Shown: positions 1-14,047, counted from the stretch's first letter. The stretch: DNA of 64,000 nt from Chaenocephalus aceratus (GCA_023974075.1 CM043791.1:6949912-7013911); one strand, 5' to 3'. The notes: generated by a model from the sequence alone, not told the origin. Numbers and translations: made by a program.

Positions 1-12
1 CAGAACACAGTC

Positions 13-1056
13 ATGGCAGGGATTGTTCACATCTTCCATGCTGGAAGGAGAGGTTACCGCCAAAGGGTCCACACCGAGCACCCCAAACCTCTCCAACAGT
101 ACACAACAGAAGAACTGTACAATCTTTTTCGATTTGGACTTGATGACATCAACTACATTGCTGATCTGGTCAGGCTACAACTGCAGTGCAGAACCTTGCC
201 GGGTCATGCTCTGACTGTAGAGGAACAGGTCCTCATTGCCCTGCGCTTTTACGCATGTGGAACATTCTATCAGGTCATAGCTGACAGCATGGGAGTCCAC
301 AGGACAACAGTGGGTGAAGTGGTGACAGCTGTGTCTGATGCACTGGCTCGCCTGCTGGATCACTTTGTGACTTTTCCCACTGATGGCCAGATTGCCAAAG
401 TGAAGCAGAAGTTTTTTCTTCTCGAAGACATGCCCAACACCATTGGGGTGATCGACTGCACCCATGTACATATTCAAGCACCTCGTCAGAGGAAGTGGGA
501 ATATGTCAACAGGAAAGGGAGTCACAGCATCAATGTGCAACTTGTGGGAGATGCTGACCTTGCCATCACCAACTGTGTTGTGAGATGGCCTGGGTCAGTC
601 CACGATGCACGTATCTTCAGAGAGAGCCGGTTGTTCACTGAATTCCAAACCAACAGGCCGGATGGAGTTATATTAGCCGACAGTGCCTACCCACTCCTAC
701 CATGGGTGATGACACCTTTTCCCACGGCCAACACTCCCTCACAGATGCGCTACACCAACGCCCATGGAAGAACAAGGTGTGCCATTGAGTGCTTGAATGG
801 AGTACTGAAGAGGCGTTTTGCATGCCTCACCTATCTGAGAGTGGAACCCCAAGGAGCATGCCAAATAACACTGGCTTGTATTGTGCTACACAATATTGTA
901 ATACCCCCTCTCTGACATCGATGATCCCCAGAGCCCCTCGCACCTGCTGATGATCTAGGCCCACCTATGGATTTCCCTCTAAATGAGAGACTGAGTGGTG
1001 GTGCAAGGCGAGATGTTTACCTTAAAATTACAAAGAAATATCTTAAAGTCTTATAA
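13..1056 (+). pseudogene. PIF/Harbinger transposase (HARBI1-like), 3' end frameshifted
   Basis: An open frame of 300 codons (13-915) encodes a HARBI1-like DDE nuclease, the cut-and-paste transposase of PIF/Harbinger elements. Visible landmarks are a helix-turn-helix-like segment (about residues 70-105), then the catalytic acidic residues in GVIDCTH (D148), SVHDAR (D198), LADSAYP (D223) and AIECLNG (E259). The frame stops soon after the conserved LHN motif, but a likely C-terminal tail follows in other frames: PLSDIDDPQSP near 908-940, then MDFPLNERLSGG to a stop at 1054-1056. I therefore read the gene as broken by one or two small indels. The true start may lie before the window. HARBI1-type proteins normally need a Myb/SANT partner, which is not seen here. 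Family assignment is firm; activity is unlikely. Confidence 0.85.
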
Positions 1057-1376
1057 TAGTAATACACTTTTATATTACGAGTTACATATTTAATTACAGA
1101 TAATACTTTTTATTTTACGTACATCTGCATGTATTTTCTGAAAGTGCAAAAATACTGTAAATATTATATAGTAAATTTACTGTAAAAAAAAATGGAAATA
1201 AACGTTATTTGTTGTTATTGTCAAAATACTTAAAATAATGTTTTGGGTTGTTAATTTATAGTTAATATCTGTCATTTTACAGGATTTTGCAAGTTATTTA
1301 AAAAAACATGATAATTACTATAAACATTTACAGCTATTTCCTGTAAAATTACGATCTTTTTTTACAGTGTAATAGA
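1057..1376. repeat. AT-rich 3' flank of the Harbinger gene with repeated ACTGTAAA-type motifs
   Basis: No gene. The stretch repeats short TTTACAGT / ACTGTAAA words on both strands (for example near 1153, 1187, 1280 and 1362) and ends in a TTTTTTTACAGTGTAA-like terminus. This looks like the end of a DNA transposon or MITE, but I cannot locate a partner end inside the window. Confidence 0.4.
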
Positions 1377-2308
1377 CTGCAAAACAGAGTAGAGTACTGC
1401 AGACTCCAATGAGTTGTTTGTAACAGACTCACACTAACAATATATATTGTTATATGTCACTTAGCTTTGATCTCCAGTTGTAACAGATAATTAGTTACAT
1501 AACAAAAGTGATCAACGTATACGTACAGATGCAGTCACAGAAATTCAGTTTAGAGTTCCATTCCAATATGTTGTATGGTTGTATATGGTTATGTATAGGT
1601 TACATAATTTAATTGGGCACATAATCCAGTATACAGTTGTAAAGATTTCAAAGGGATCTACCCGTACAGCTTTTGCAAAGCAGCTCAGTTCCACAAAATG
1701 ATGTAGATTACTATGATTTTCTCTATTCCAATTTAAAGAGTTTTATATCATTCTATAGAATTCTATAGAATTTAGTATAGGTTGCATCAGAGAGAACATT
1801 TCATGCATGTTTTCTTTGAATGCTATAGATTTCTACAGATTTCTATAGATTTCTACAGATATGTCATGAGTCGGTTCTGTCCTATAGAATTCTTTTGATT
1901 GTTATAGTGTTAATTATAGAAGTTTATAGAAAAGTACAAAGTTATAGTATTTTACAGAATAATCTAGAGATGTCTATAGTATTCTATAGAATTATTTATT
2001 ATGGCTTACAAATACGACTATGTTCTATAACATGCTATAGGTTTCTACAAGATTCTATAGGATTCTATAGGATTTTATAGATTTTTTTGCTAAGGGGCAT
2101 GTTTTGGATTAGGCCAACCGGCTAACTCAAACATATCCAGGTTAGGTTGAACCAGCTTCGTAGTACAGTCCTCTGCTTATCAAAAGACGTCTACACAATA
2201 GGTACTGCTAGGCAACAGGGCATAAAGCAGATGTTAAGCACAGCATCATACAGCAGTTTTTAGGTGAGGGGGTCAAATGAACACTCAGTGTTTCAAGCTA
2301 TAAATAAT
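1377..2308. repeat. Gene-free AT-rich DNA with degenerate TTCTATAG repeats
   Basis: No coding sequence is supported. Between about 1740 and 2085 the words TTCTATAGAATT, TTCTACAGATT and GATTCTATAGG recur many times at irregular short spacing, forming a degenerate simple array. The rest is unique-looking AT-rich sequence. Confidence 0.5.
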
Positions 2309-5300
2309 CCGATTTTGTTTCCATCCATCCATCCATCCATCTTCTCCCGCTTATCCGTGGTCGGGTCGCGGGGGTAGCAGTTCCAGCAGAGAGCCCCAAA
2401 CTTTCTTTTCCCTGGCGACATCAACCAGCTCTGACTGGGGGATCCCAAGGCGCTCCCAGGCCAGCGAAGAGATATAATCCCTCCACCTGGTCCTAGGTCT
2501 ACCCCTTGGTCTCTTCCCAGCTGGACGTGCCTGGAACACCTCCCTGGGGAGGCGCCCAGGTGGCATCCTAACTAGGTGCCCGAACCACCTCAACTGGCTT
2601 CTTTCGACGCGAAGGAGGAGCGGCTCAACTCCGAGTCCCTCCCTGATGACCGAACTTCTCACCTTATCCCTAAGGGAGACACCAGCCACCCGGCGGAGGA
2701 AACCCATCTCGGCCGCTTGTATCCGCGATCTCGTTCTTTCGGTCATGACCCATCCTTCATGACCATAGGTGAGGGTAGGAACGAAAATGGCCCGGTAGAC
2801 AGAGAGCTTTGCCTTCTGGCTCAGCTCCCTTCTCGTCACAACGGTGCGGTAAAGCGACTGCAGTACCGCTCCCGCTGCTCCGATTCTCCGGCCCATCTCA
2901 CGCTCCATTGTTCCCTCACTCGAGAACAAGACCCCGAGATACTTGAACTCCTTCACTTGGGGTAAGGACTCATTCCCTACTTGGAGTGGACAGTCCATCG
3001 GTTTCCTGCTGAGAACCATGGCCTCAGATTTGGAGGTGCTGATCCTCATCCCAGCCGCTTCACACTCGGTTGCGAACCGATCCAGTGAGTGCTGAAGGTT
3101 GCAGACCGATGAAGCCATCAGAACCACATCATCTGCAAAAAGCAGTGGTGCAATCCTTAGTCCACCGAACGGCAGACCCCCTCTCCCACGACTACGCCTC
3201 GAAATCCGATCCATGTATATTACAAACAGGATTGGTGACAAAGCGCAGCCCTGGCGGAGGCCAACCCTCACCGGAAATGGGTCCGACTTACTGCCGAGGA
3301 CCCGGACACAGCTCTCGCTTTGGGAGTACAGAGACTGGATGGCCCTGAGTAGAGACCCCCTCACCCCATACTCCCGCAGCACCTCCCACAGTAACTCCCT
3401 GGGAACTCGGTCATACGCCTTCTCCAAGTCTACAAAACACATGTAGACCGGATAAGCGTACTCCCAAGCCCCCTCCAGGATCCTTGCGAGAGTAAAAAGC
3501 TGATCCGTCGTTCCACGACCAGGACGGAATCCGCATTGTTCCTCCTCAATCTGAGGTTCGACAATCGGCCTGACCCTCCTTTCGAGTACCTTGGAGTAAA
3601 CTTTCCCGGGGAGGCTGAGTAGTGTGATGCCTCTGTAATTGGCACACACCCTCTGATCCCCCTTTTTAAAAAGGGGAACCACCACCCCGGTCTGCCACTC
3701 CTTCGGTACTGTTTCCGACTTCCACGCAAAGTTGATGAGACGTGTCAACCATGACAGTCCCTCAACACCCAGAGCCTTCAGCATTTCCGGGCGGATCTCA
3801 TCCACCCCCGGGGCTTTGCCACTGTGGAGTTGTTTGACGACCTCAGTGACCTCCCCCCGGGAGATTGGTGTTGATCCCCCGTCATACTCCAGCTCTGCCT
3901 CTAACATAGAGGGCGGAGTTGTCGGGTTCAGGAGTTCCTCAAAGTGTTCCTTCCAACGCCCTAACACTCCATCAGTTGAGGTCAACAATGTCCCATCCTT
4001 ACTGTACACAGCTTGGATGGTCCCCTGCTTCCCCCTCCTGAGGTGTCGGACAGTTTTCCAGAACAACTTTGGTGCCGCCCGAAAGTCCTTCTCCATGTCT
4101 TCTCCGAACTTCTCCCACACCCGCTGCTTTGCCTCGGCCACGGATGAGGCTGCTGCCCTTCGGGCCTGTCGGTACCTTGCAACTGCCTCGGGAGTCCCCC
4201 GGGATAACAAATCCCTGAAGGCCTCCTTCTTCAGTCGGACGGCTTCCCTGACCACCGGTGTCCACCAGGAGGTTCGAGGGTTACCGCCCCTTGAGGCACC
4301 TGGGACCTTGAGACCACAGCTCCCCGCCGCGGCTTCGGCAATAGAGGCTTTGAACACTGACCACTCTGGTTCAATGTCCCCAACCTCCACAGGAATGCAC
4401 GAAAAGCTCCGCCGGAGGTGCGAGTTGAAGGCCTCCTGAACTTGGGCCTCCTCCAGACGTTCCCAGTTCACCCGAACTACACGTTTGGGCTTACCAGGTC
4501 TATCCAGAGGCTTCCCCCGCCACTCGACCCAACTCACCACCAGATGGTGATCAGTTGACAACTCCGCCCCTCTCTTTACCCGAGTGTCCAAAACATACGG
4601 CCTCAGGTCCGATGATACGATAACGAAATCGATCATGGACCTTCTGCCTAGGGTGCTCTGGTACCACGTACACTTATGAGCATCCTTATGTTCGAACATG
4701 GTGTTTGTTATGGCCAATCCATGACTAGCACAGAAGTCCAGTAACAAACCACCACTCCGGTTCAGATCAGGGGGGCCGTTCCTCCCAATCACGCCCCTCC
4801 AAGTGTCTCCATCATTGCCCACATGTGCGTTGAAGTCTCCCAGCAAGATTAAAGAGTCCCCTTCAGGAGCCCCATACATGACTCTTTCCAGGGTCTCCAA
4901 GAAGGCCGTATACTCTGAACTGCTGTTGGGTGCATAAGCACACACAACAGTCAGAGTTTTCCCCCCCATAACCCGCAGGCGTAGGGAGGCGACCCTCTCG
5001 TCCACTGGGGTAAACTCCAACAACGAAGCACCTAACCGGGGACTTGTGAGTATCCCCACACCCGCCCGGCGCCTCACACCTTGAGCAACTCCGGAGAAGA
5101 ATAGAGTCCAACCCCTATCCAGAAGTAAGGTTCCAGAGCCGAGGCTGTGCGTAGAGGTGAGCCCAACCAGATCCAACTGGTACCGCTCCACCTCCCGCAC
5201 AAGCTCCGGCTCCTTCCCCCCCAGAGAGGTGACGTTCCACGTCCCAAAAGCCAGCTTCTGCCGCCCGGGTCTGGTCCGTCGAGACCCTCCGCTTTCACTG

Positions 5301-5704
5301 CCACCCTTCTGGCAGCGCACCCGACCCCATCGTTGTTTCCCGTAGGTGGTGGGCGAGAGGGAGAAGCGGAGGTGTTGCCCACGTTGCCTTTTCGGGCTGG
5401 GCCCGGCCGGGCTCCGTGGCAAGCCCGGCCACCAGACGCTCGCAGACGAGTCCTCCTTCTGGGCCTGGCTCCAGAAAGGGACCCCGGGCTTCCTCCGGGC
5501 CGGGTATCCTCACTTCTTGTTTTTCCTTTCATGAGGTCTTTTGAACCAATCTTAGTCTGGCCCCTTGCCTGAGAACAATTTGCCATGGGAGACCCTACCA
5601 GGAACACAAGGTTCCAGACAACACAGCCCCCAGGTTCATCAGGGCACACAAACCTCTCTACCACGGTAAGGTGCTGGTTCTTCAGAGAGGCCGATTTTGT
5701 TTCC
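2309..5704 (-). mobile_element. Rex3-type RTE non-LTR retrotransposon with perfect 14-bp TSD
   Basis: The sequence CCGATTTTGTTTCC occurs at 2309-2322 and again at 5691-5704. Between them (2323-5690, 3,368 bp) lies a minus-strand LINE whose 3' end is a (GATG)n tail (plus-strand (CATC)n at 2323-2341), the tail reported for Rex3 elements of the RTE clade. The single long ORF ends 14 bp before the tail, as expected for RTE elements with almost no 3' UTR. The 5' leader holds a second frame (about 5074-5664, minus) overlapping the main ORF; whether it is translated is unknown. A clean TSD, a full tail and an uninterrupted ORF point to a young, near full-length insertion. Confidence 0.85.
2351..5422 (-). 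CDS. Rex3/RTE polyprotein: AP endonuclease + reverse transcriptase
   Basis: A 1,023-codon ORF. Residues about 56-300 form an apurinic-like endonuclease that nicks target DNA (TWNVTSL at 61, GDFNAH at 195-200, SMIDFVIVS at 262, STDHHLVV at 289). Residues about 530-800 form the reverse transcriptase, with NYRGITLLS (595), [13 protein letters not shown] (631), FVDLEKAYD (663), [10 protein letters not shown] (721) and the catalytic FADD (762-765). A conserved C-terminal region follows (RWFGHLVRM near 945). No RNase H is present, normal for RTE. The listed start is the first Met of the open frame and lies in a basic, proline-rich leader; the true start is not certain. No stop or frameshift is seen, unlike every other retroelement ORF in the window, so this copy could encode a working protein. 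Confidence 0.85.
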   Translation of the reverse strand: MPRSPAGPSPKRQRGQHLRFSLSPTTYGKQRWGRVRCQKGGSESGGSRRTRPGRQKLAFGTWNVTSLGGKEPELVREVERYQLDLVGLTSTHSLGSGTLLLDRGWTLFFSGVAQGVRRRAGVGILTSPRLGASLLEFTPVDERVASLRLRVMGGKTLTVVCAYAPNSSSEYTAFLETLERVMYGAPEGDSLILLGDFNAHVGNDGDTWRGVIGRNGPPDLNRSGGLLLDFCASHGLAITNTMFEHKDAHKCTWYQSTLGRRSMIDFVIVSSDLRPYVLDTRVKRGAELSTDHHLVVSWVEWRGKPLDRPGKPKRVVRVNWERLEEAQVQEAFNSHLRRSFSCIPVEVGDIEPEWSVFKASIAEAAAGSCGLKVPGASRGGNPRTSWWTPVVREAVRLKKEAFRDLLSRGTPEAVARYRQARRAAASSVAEAKQRVWEKFGEDMEKDFRAAPKLFWKTVRHLRRGKQGTIQAVYSKDGTLLTSTDGVLGRWKEHFEELLNPTTPPSMLEAELEYDGGSTPISRGEVTEVVKQLHSGKAPGVDEIRPEMLKALGVEGLSWLTRLINFAWKSETVPKEWQTGVVVPLFKKGDQRVCANYRGITLLSLPGKVYSKVLERRVRPIVEPQIEEEQCGFRPGRGTTDQLFTLARILEGAWEYAYPVYMCFVDLEKAYDRVPRELLWEVLREYGVRGSLLRAIQSLYSQSESCVRVLGSKSDPFPVRVGLRQGCALSPILFVIYMDRISRRSRGRGGLPFGGLRIAPLLFADDVVLMASSVCNLQHSLDRFATECEAAGMRISTSKSEAMVLSRKPMDCPLQVGNESLPQVKEFKYLGVLFSSEGTMEREMGRRIGAAGAVLQSLYRTVVTRRELSQKAKLSVYRAIFVPTLTYGHEGWVMTERTRSRIQAAEMGFLRRVAGVSLRDKVRSSVIREGLGVEPLLLRVERSQLRWFGHLVRMPPGRLPREVFQARPAGKRPRGRPRTRWRDYISSLAWERLGIPQSELVDVAREKKVWGSLLELLPPRPDHG

Positions 5705-7338
<1,634 letters not shown>

Positions 7339-7507
7339 AAGGGGTCATGCAAGCAAAAAGGCCTCATTCAGGAGAACAGGTTACCACTATAGTCCCAGCA
7401 AGGTGATAATCCCTCTGTCTTTTCACTCGACGTTCAAGTCTTTATCAGCCCTTTTTTTTCAGACTCAATTGCCTTGACAGCTCAGAAGTTCATTCGTCTC
7501 AGGTTTT

Positions 7508-8929
<1,422 letters not shown>

Positions 8930-8954
8930 CGTTTCATTCTGTTTAAAAAACGGT

Positions 8955-9125
8955 AACAACGGACTATTTTTCTTAGCGGATGCATGTCAATTTAAATCAA
9001 TACATACAACTATTTTTTTAAATCAATAAAAACATTTTCTAAATCCATAAAAGCATTTCAATTAATATTGGGAGTCATGTCGTTACTTTGTTGAGAATGT
9101 GGCCATGTAATAAGTGGGATAATTT
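8955..9125 (+). repeat. hAT-related dispersed repeat, copy 1 (second copy about 26743-26905)
   Basis: From about 8955 the sequence closely matches about 26743-26905: both contain GGTAACAACGG or AGTAACAACGG, TTAGCGGATGCATGTCAATT, AAATCCATAAAAGCATTTCA and GAATGTGGCCATGT. The second copy lies inside a complete hAT element (25943-27044), so this one is probably a fragment of the same family with its ends lost. Confidence 0.7.
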
Positions 9126-9619
9126 GCAGCGACTTGTTCCTTATGGGGAAAATAACACCCTTCATGTTGAAGAAACTTTAGCAAAAACAAATTACGTATG
9201 ATGGCTGTGAGAGAAACTTCTGATCAGCAATGTGATGAAAGAAATGGAAGACTGGAATCCGCTTTAAATCAAACACCGGAGTTTATTGAGAGTCACGGCC
9301 GGAGCGTTTACAAGATATCCACACAACTTGCATCATACAGATACCTAGTCAACACTGAGCATTACACAGAAAACACACCGCAAATCTACACAGAGAATAT
9401 AGGAGTGGCCTATATTCGCGCGCTTTCCATCTTAATCGATATCACACATGTTAAACACAGAGGACTGGTCTGTTAAAACCATCTGCGCATTGGCCACACT
9501 CCCCCACAGGAAGGCAGGGCCTTTTGGCCTTTGCCCTGTGTAAATTACAAACAGGACACATAGGAAAACACTAAAATGCTCCCCTGCACAGATCTCATTA
9601 AAATATTTCGTTCACAATG
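9126..9619. other. No gene seen
   Basis: One 92-codon open frame (9198-9476) has no domain I recognise. The words AAATTACGTATGATGG near 9189 recur at about 19540 next to the second copy of the following repeat, suggesting the two repeat loci share more than the core. Confidence 0.4.
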
Positions 9620-9624
9620 GCGAC

Positions 9625-9875
9625 AGAGGAGGGACTTCCACAGGCCGGCCGAATGCTGATTGGAAGGTTGTGTTGCCAAGAGACTCTGTCTGAGTCTGCG
9701 CACCAACGAGAGAGATCCAAAGTCTAAACCAAGGTTACTATCCATCTAGTCTCAACCAATCATAAATGTACGGGCAACGCCCTGTGCAATACAAATGTAT
9801 TGTCGCACGAGGGTCGGGGCACTTTCCGGAAATAGTGGTTACAGATTACAGCTTTGCTGCCTGTGATTTCGAATA
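9625..9875 (+). repeat. About 250-bp dispersed repeat, copy 1 (second copy 19560-19805)
   Basis: Shares long runs with 19560-19805: GAGGGACTTC, GGCCGGCCGAATGCTGATTG, CAATCATAAATGTACGGG, and GTGGTTACAGATTACAGC. Both copies are in the same orientation. It may be part of an LTR or another element terminus, but neither a coding region nor paired ends are visible. Confidence 0.65.
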
Positions 9876-10249
9876 TTTATTACTATAATTTATTAATATA
9901 ATTTGTGATAAATGAATATAATGAGTTATGAAATACATGGCAGAGCTTCGCAGATCCTAATAATGTTTTGACAAAACAAAAATAATCTGAAATAGATCTA
10001 TTAGATCGATAAAAATGGAAATGTTTCTGAGCTCGATAAATTGCCGTTGTGACCAGAATTTTCGCTAGGAGTGCTGTGGCTGCCAAGCGCGCTGTGAGGC
10101 TATGAGGCTGACACACAGCCAGGTCAGGATACTCCACGTGCAGCAGCATAGCAGCCAAATTAATAATATAGCGACAAGTGGGAGACAACGTGTGACTTAC
10201 TCGCGGGTAATTTAAAGTGAAATGGAATTGGTTACAAAATCTAACTACA
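9876..10249. other. No gene seen
   Basis: AT-rich sequence between a dispersed repeat and a BED zinc-finger remnant. The 134-codon antisense frame here has no domain and spans the BED exon boundary, so it is treated as chance. Confidence 0.4.
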
Positions 10250-10560
10250 CATCTGGATTCTCCGGTGTGGCAGTATTTTGGATTCAAGCCAAATCAACGA
10301 GGCGAATACGGACTTGAATGAGCCGGGTGGTGTATCGCATTTGTTTAAAAAAGGTAGCGACAAAAGCAGGCAATACCACGCATTTTAAACTACACCTAAA
10401 ACACAACCACCCCATTCCATTTCCCCAGCTGGTAGCAAACACGGCAGCTGGAGATGGAGAGCCCACACCTTCCCGACAGTTTACAATCAAAGATGCATTT
10501 GCCCGACAATGCAAACATGTTGGTGTTCCTTGCTCGAAAACTTTGAAAAACAGATTTGGA
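10250..10560 (+). pseudogene. BED zinc-finger fragment of a ZBED/hAT transposase
   Basis: Reading across two frames gives an N-terminal YFGFKPNQRGE segment (about 10270-10300) followed by RICLKKVATKAGNTTHF and KLHLKHNHP (10330-10410), the pattern of a BED finger, which binds DNA in hAT transposases and their ZBED relatives. The first zinc cysteine is replaced (Tyr-Arg-Ile-Cys in place of Cys-x-x-Cys) and a stop plus frameshift separate the two halves. A later RQFTIKDAFARQ segment resembles the linker that follows BED fingers in hAT proteins. The catalytic domain is absent. Clearly a decayed fragment. Confidence 0.65.
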
Positions 10561-10668
10561 TATGGCATGTTGAGGCATCTGGTTCTTTGTATGGACAGTG
10601 GACTGTACACTTATACTGTATATATATATATATATATATATGGCATGCCTCAACATGCCATATATAGT
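10561..10668. repeat. Inverted repeat with (TA)n loop
   Basis: ATATGGCATGTTGAGGCAT at about 10560 is the reverse complement of ATGCCTCAACATGCCATAT at about 10645, with an (AT)n tract at about 10619-10640 between. This could form a cruciform or hairpin; it may be a tiny foldback or a replication product. Confidence 0.75.
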
Positions 10669-10799
10669 CTATTTAATTTATTGTTTTGGTTGTGTGTGAT
10701 TTCATAAATGTATTATCAATCATTTGTATATTTTAATATTATTTCACATTTCATTTGCAATGTTGAATGTTCAATAAAAAGTTATGTTTGAAAGTATGT

Positions 10800-10941
10800 A
10801 CTTGAATTATTATTATATATTATCATTATGTCAGTGGTCTAAAATGGTCTTACAACAGTGCCGACAATATTATCGTTTATCGCAATAATTTCCAGGAAAA
10901 TGTATCGTCCAACAAAATTAATTATCGTGACAGGCCTACTT
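10800..10941 (+). mobile_element. 3' terminus of a hAT element
   Basis: The block with ATTATCGTTTATCGCAATA and ending TATCGTGACAGGCCTA is a terminus I recognise from fish hAT-type repeats (reverse complement TAGGCCTGTCACGATA). No left terminus is found nearby; together with the BED fragment just upstream it is probably the end of one truncated element. Confidence 0.55.
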
Positions 10942-11012
10942 ACAACCTAACAGTGTCAGTGTGAATGTATGTCTGCATGTTATCAGTGCAACTGCATGAT
11001 TTAAAACAATGA

Positions 11013-12000
11013 CTAACCAATAGGGTGGTAACGGTTCACAGAAGTCACGGTTCGGTTCGTACCTCGGTTTGGAGGTCACGGTTCTGTACGGTTCGGTACA
11101 ACAACAAAAAAGCAAAAAAAAGTCCCAAATGCATAATTCCAGGTTTGTTGTTATTTATGTTTGAACAGTAGTGCAAGTTTCAGTTTAAAAATAAAGACCT
11201 CTGACATTTTGAATAATTAACTGTATTAAACAGTTAAAAACAAACCATACACAGTACACTCAGATGGCCAGATTATCTATAATGGCTGATGTCAAACAAA
11301 AAGGTTTCATCAAGCTGTAAAACTAAAAAGGATGTCTTGAAAATATTACATCATAAATAATAAGAAAGTGTTTCAAGAGTGCAAAGTCGTTGAAAAACAT
11401 ATGCCAAAAGCTTCCGTTATTTATTTTTGGTCTCTGGGCTCTCATGTCTCTTGGCTTCTTAAAAACAGCGGGGATCAGCTGTTGAACAGCTGTTGTCTTT
11501 TGCCGGGCTCCGGTGATTGGCAAATCTGGGTGATGCCTTCTGATATGATTTAGCATGTTTGGCGTGTGTTTCCATTAGCATACCGCACCGCTGTAGAACA
11601 ACGCCGACACACCGTCCTCGTCCGATCCACCACTCGCACTCCATCGTTATTGTAGTCCACAGGGAACCCGAAATGTTCCCACACAGCTGATTTAAAAGAA
11701 GCAGGTGGGTTCTAGCTCCTGTGTGTTATCTGAACTCACCATACTAACTTTTCTTCTTCTTGTATTTTGTTCGTTTTGTTGTTGTGTTTCTTCTTGTTCT
11801 TCATTTGTTGTTTAAGGGCGGCTGGCAAACAGCTTTTATGCGCAATACCGCCCCCTGGATTATAAATAGTGTAGTGGATACTGCCCTGAATTACTTTTTT
11901 CCCACGCGTAAAAAAAAAGGCGTATTCGCCGTGTGACTGCATGTGCCAAACCGTGACGGTATGGGACGAATACGGATACCGTTACACCCCTACTAACCAA
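11013..12000 (-). mobile_element. Non-autonomous hAT element with 8-bp TSD CTAACCAA
   Basis: CTAACCAA is duplicated at 11013-11020 and 11993-12000. The element between (11021-11992, 972 bp) has imperfect terminal inverted repeats: TAGGGTGGTAACGGT on the left and, read from the right, TAGGGGTGTAACGGT. An 8-bp TSD and TAG-start termini fit the hAT superfamily. It retains one BED-finger exon on the minus strand but no transposase core, so it depends on another copy. Confidence 0.85.
11455..11645 (-). pseudogene. BED zinc-finger exon remnant inside the hAT element
   Basis: On the minus strand the frame reads CRRCSTAV, then GNTPNMLNHI and RRHHPDLPI, a good match to the BED finger pattern C-x2-C ... 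H-x4-H. The following segment is rich in Gln and Pro as in ZBED/hAT linkers. There is no downstream hAT catalytic or dimerisation region within the element, so this is a leftover DNA-binding exon. Frame continuity beyond the finger is doubtful. Confidence 0.6.
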
Positions 12001-12133
12001 GCATGTTTTTGGACTAACACATTATTCTGGAGCTCCAAGGGAAACGAGAGGTTTCCTAAAATTCCACAAAATTGGAAAACAGCACATGTGACCTGTTTCT
12101 AATCTACTTGATGCTATTTTACTCCCACAGGCA

Positions 12134-12306
12134 GTGACGGTTTGCAAAAATGTGAAGCTCAAAATAAAATCTGAAGATTCTGTTTCTTTTAGGACGGAAA
12201 GATGGAGAGAAACACTATTTTTCACTGGAGTGTTTACTGTGGGAAATAATGGATGTACATTTGTGAATAATGTTTGGTATTTTCTTATAACCAATGATTA
12301 CCTGAA
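12134..12306 (+). other. Exon-like open segment of unknown origin
   Basis: A polypyrimidine stretch ending CCCACAG (about 12124-12130) is followed by an open frame of about 57 codons (begins AVTVCKNVKLKIKSED, ends near VNNVWYFLITNDYLK). It stops being open only because the DIRS element begins at 12325. I recognise no domain. It could be an exon of a host gene or of an older mobile element cut by the DIRS insertion. A GT at 12308-12309 is a poor splice donor. Confidence 0.3.
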
Positions 12307-12324
12307 GGTTTTCTTCCCATACAG

Positions 12325-12510
12325 GTTCTATTTCGTTCCTACTGACCGCCAGAGGCGGTGCTTTAAGCACTGGATATGTCCATAGCGCGCATGCGCAGCT
12401 CGAGTACCAATAACAACAAAGTCACTTGTGACCCACGTGACACCGGCTATATCAGCCGGTGTCGTGAGAGGATCTGTTCCTTTCATCTTCTCGCTGCGCG
12501 AGAGTACCGT
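12325..12510 (+). repeat. DIRS left inverted terminal repeat
   Basis: Begins GTTCTATTTCGTTCC and contains the palindrome CCGCCAGAGGCGG; the reverse complement is found near the right end at 17605-17780 and its outermost 50 bp again in the internal complementary region. Confidence 0.85.
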
Positions 12511-13261
12511 GGCTACATTTGTGTATCCTACAGCGTTCAGGTTTGAACGTTTGATCTGAGGGATTGCTCTGCAAGCAGCTGGCCGCGTGCAGCTTCGCGA
12601 CTGACAGTCAGAGCTACGGGTCGTTAACGTGTCCTCCAGGAGCTGTGGCCGGCTGAGCCTCGACAGACAGGTTTGAGTCAGCTTGTTGCTGGTGATGGTT
12701 GTGTCCCCGCACCCTCTCCCAGCCAAGTTGTCCTGATTGCCGTCTTATTTTTTGTTTGGCTTAGACTTTCTGGTGACGACAGTGTTCCCGCTTCCTCTCC
12801 CATTAAGTTGCCCTTATGCTCTTTTGAAAGTTCTGCTTGTGGCGTTGTGCCCGAGCTATCATTAGCATTTGAGTCACAGCTGTGGCTGTGTCCATCATTG
12901 AATTTATTAGTATGGAAACAGAGTGTCATATTTTAAACCCGTTTTTTCGTTTAGATGCAGAGAGTAAGGTAAGTACTTTCTATTTCTTAGAAGCTATTAT
13001 CTGGTCTTAACATTTGTGTTCTGACTTGGTCGCTTGATTGTTAGCAGCAGCCGCTTGGCTAACACCTTGCTGTTAAGCTTAATTATCCGGTAACATAGGG
13101 TTTGATTGCAGTAGCGCTAGATCGTTGTATAACTGCTCCTAGTACTAGACTCCTAGCACTAGGACGATATGCAGAGAACAATATTCACTGTGTGTGCTGT
13201 GTGCTCTGCATGTGTGGCCAGTAAGGAGGATTTCATCCTCCCAATATTATATGACACTTTT

Positions 13262-13810
13262 AGGCACCGGCCACAGTTACTACTGTAACTAAGGTTCTTG
13301 GCCGTAAGTACTGGCCATAAGTACTACTGTAACTACGGTTCCTAGCCGTGTAAGTACTGGCCATAGTCAATACCGTAACTACGGCTCTATGCTGTGTAAG
13401 TACTGGCCATAGTTACTACTGTGACTACGGTTTTAAGCCGTAAATAGTGGCCATAGTTACTACTGTAACTACGGTTCCAAGCTGTGCAAGTACTGGCCAT
13501 AGTCAATACCGTAACTACGGCTCTATGCTGTGTAAGTACTGGCCATAGTTACTACTGTAACTACGGTTCTAAGCCATGCAAGTACTGGCCATAGTTACTA
13601 CTGTAACTACAGGTTCCAAGCCGTGCAAGTACGGGCCAGAGTTACTACTGTAACTACGGCTCTATGCTGTGTAAGTTCTGGCCATAGTTATGACTGTAAC
13701 TACGATTCTAAGCCGTGTAAGTACTGGCCATAGTTACTACTGTAACTACGGTTATATGCCGTGTGAGCACTGGCCATGGTTACTGCTGTAACTACGGCTC
13801 TGTGCTGTGC
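13262..13810 (+). repeat. About 46-bp minisatellite inside the DIRS leader, roughly 12 units
   Basis: Units have the form TACTGGCCATAGTTACTAC then TGTAACTACGGTTCTAAGCC then GTGTAAG, with scattered substitutions. The unit shares GTTAC-x-x-CTGTAACTACGGTTCTA with the internal complementary region (about 17545-17571), so the array looks as if it grew from the element's own terminal sequence. Confidence 0.85.
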
Positions 13811-14047
13811 TCTTTTTTAGAAGCTAGTTATATGGTCTTCAACATGTGTGTTATTTGACTTGATCTCGCTTGATCGTTAGCAGCAGCCGCTCGGCTAACG
13901 TCTTGCGTGTACTGTTTAGCTTCTTTATTTTACCCAGCTAGATGAAGGCATTGCTCTCGCTCCCGCTCCCTCTGCCGGTAATGCGGATGTAGCTACATCC
14001 CTTTTTCTGTTCGGTGAGTAGTAGCACCGCTCTACTCTTCCCGTTCA

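Noticed and set aside
2576..4439. Plus-strand open frames opposite the Rex3 ORF (129, 92, 115 and 235 codons)
   Set aside because: Antisense shadows of a GC-rich ORF; no domains.
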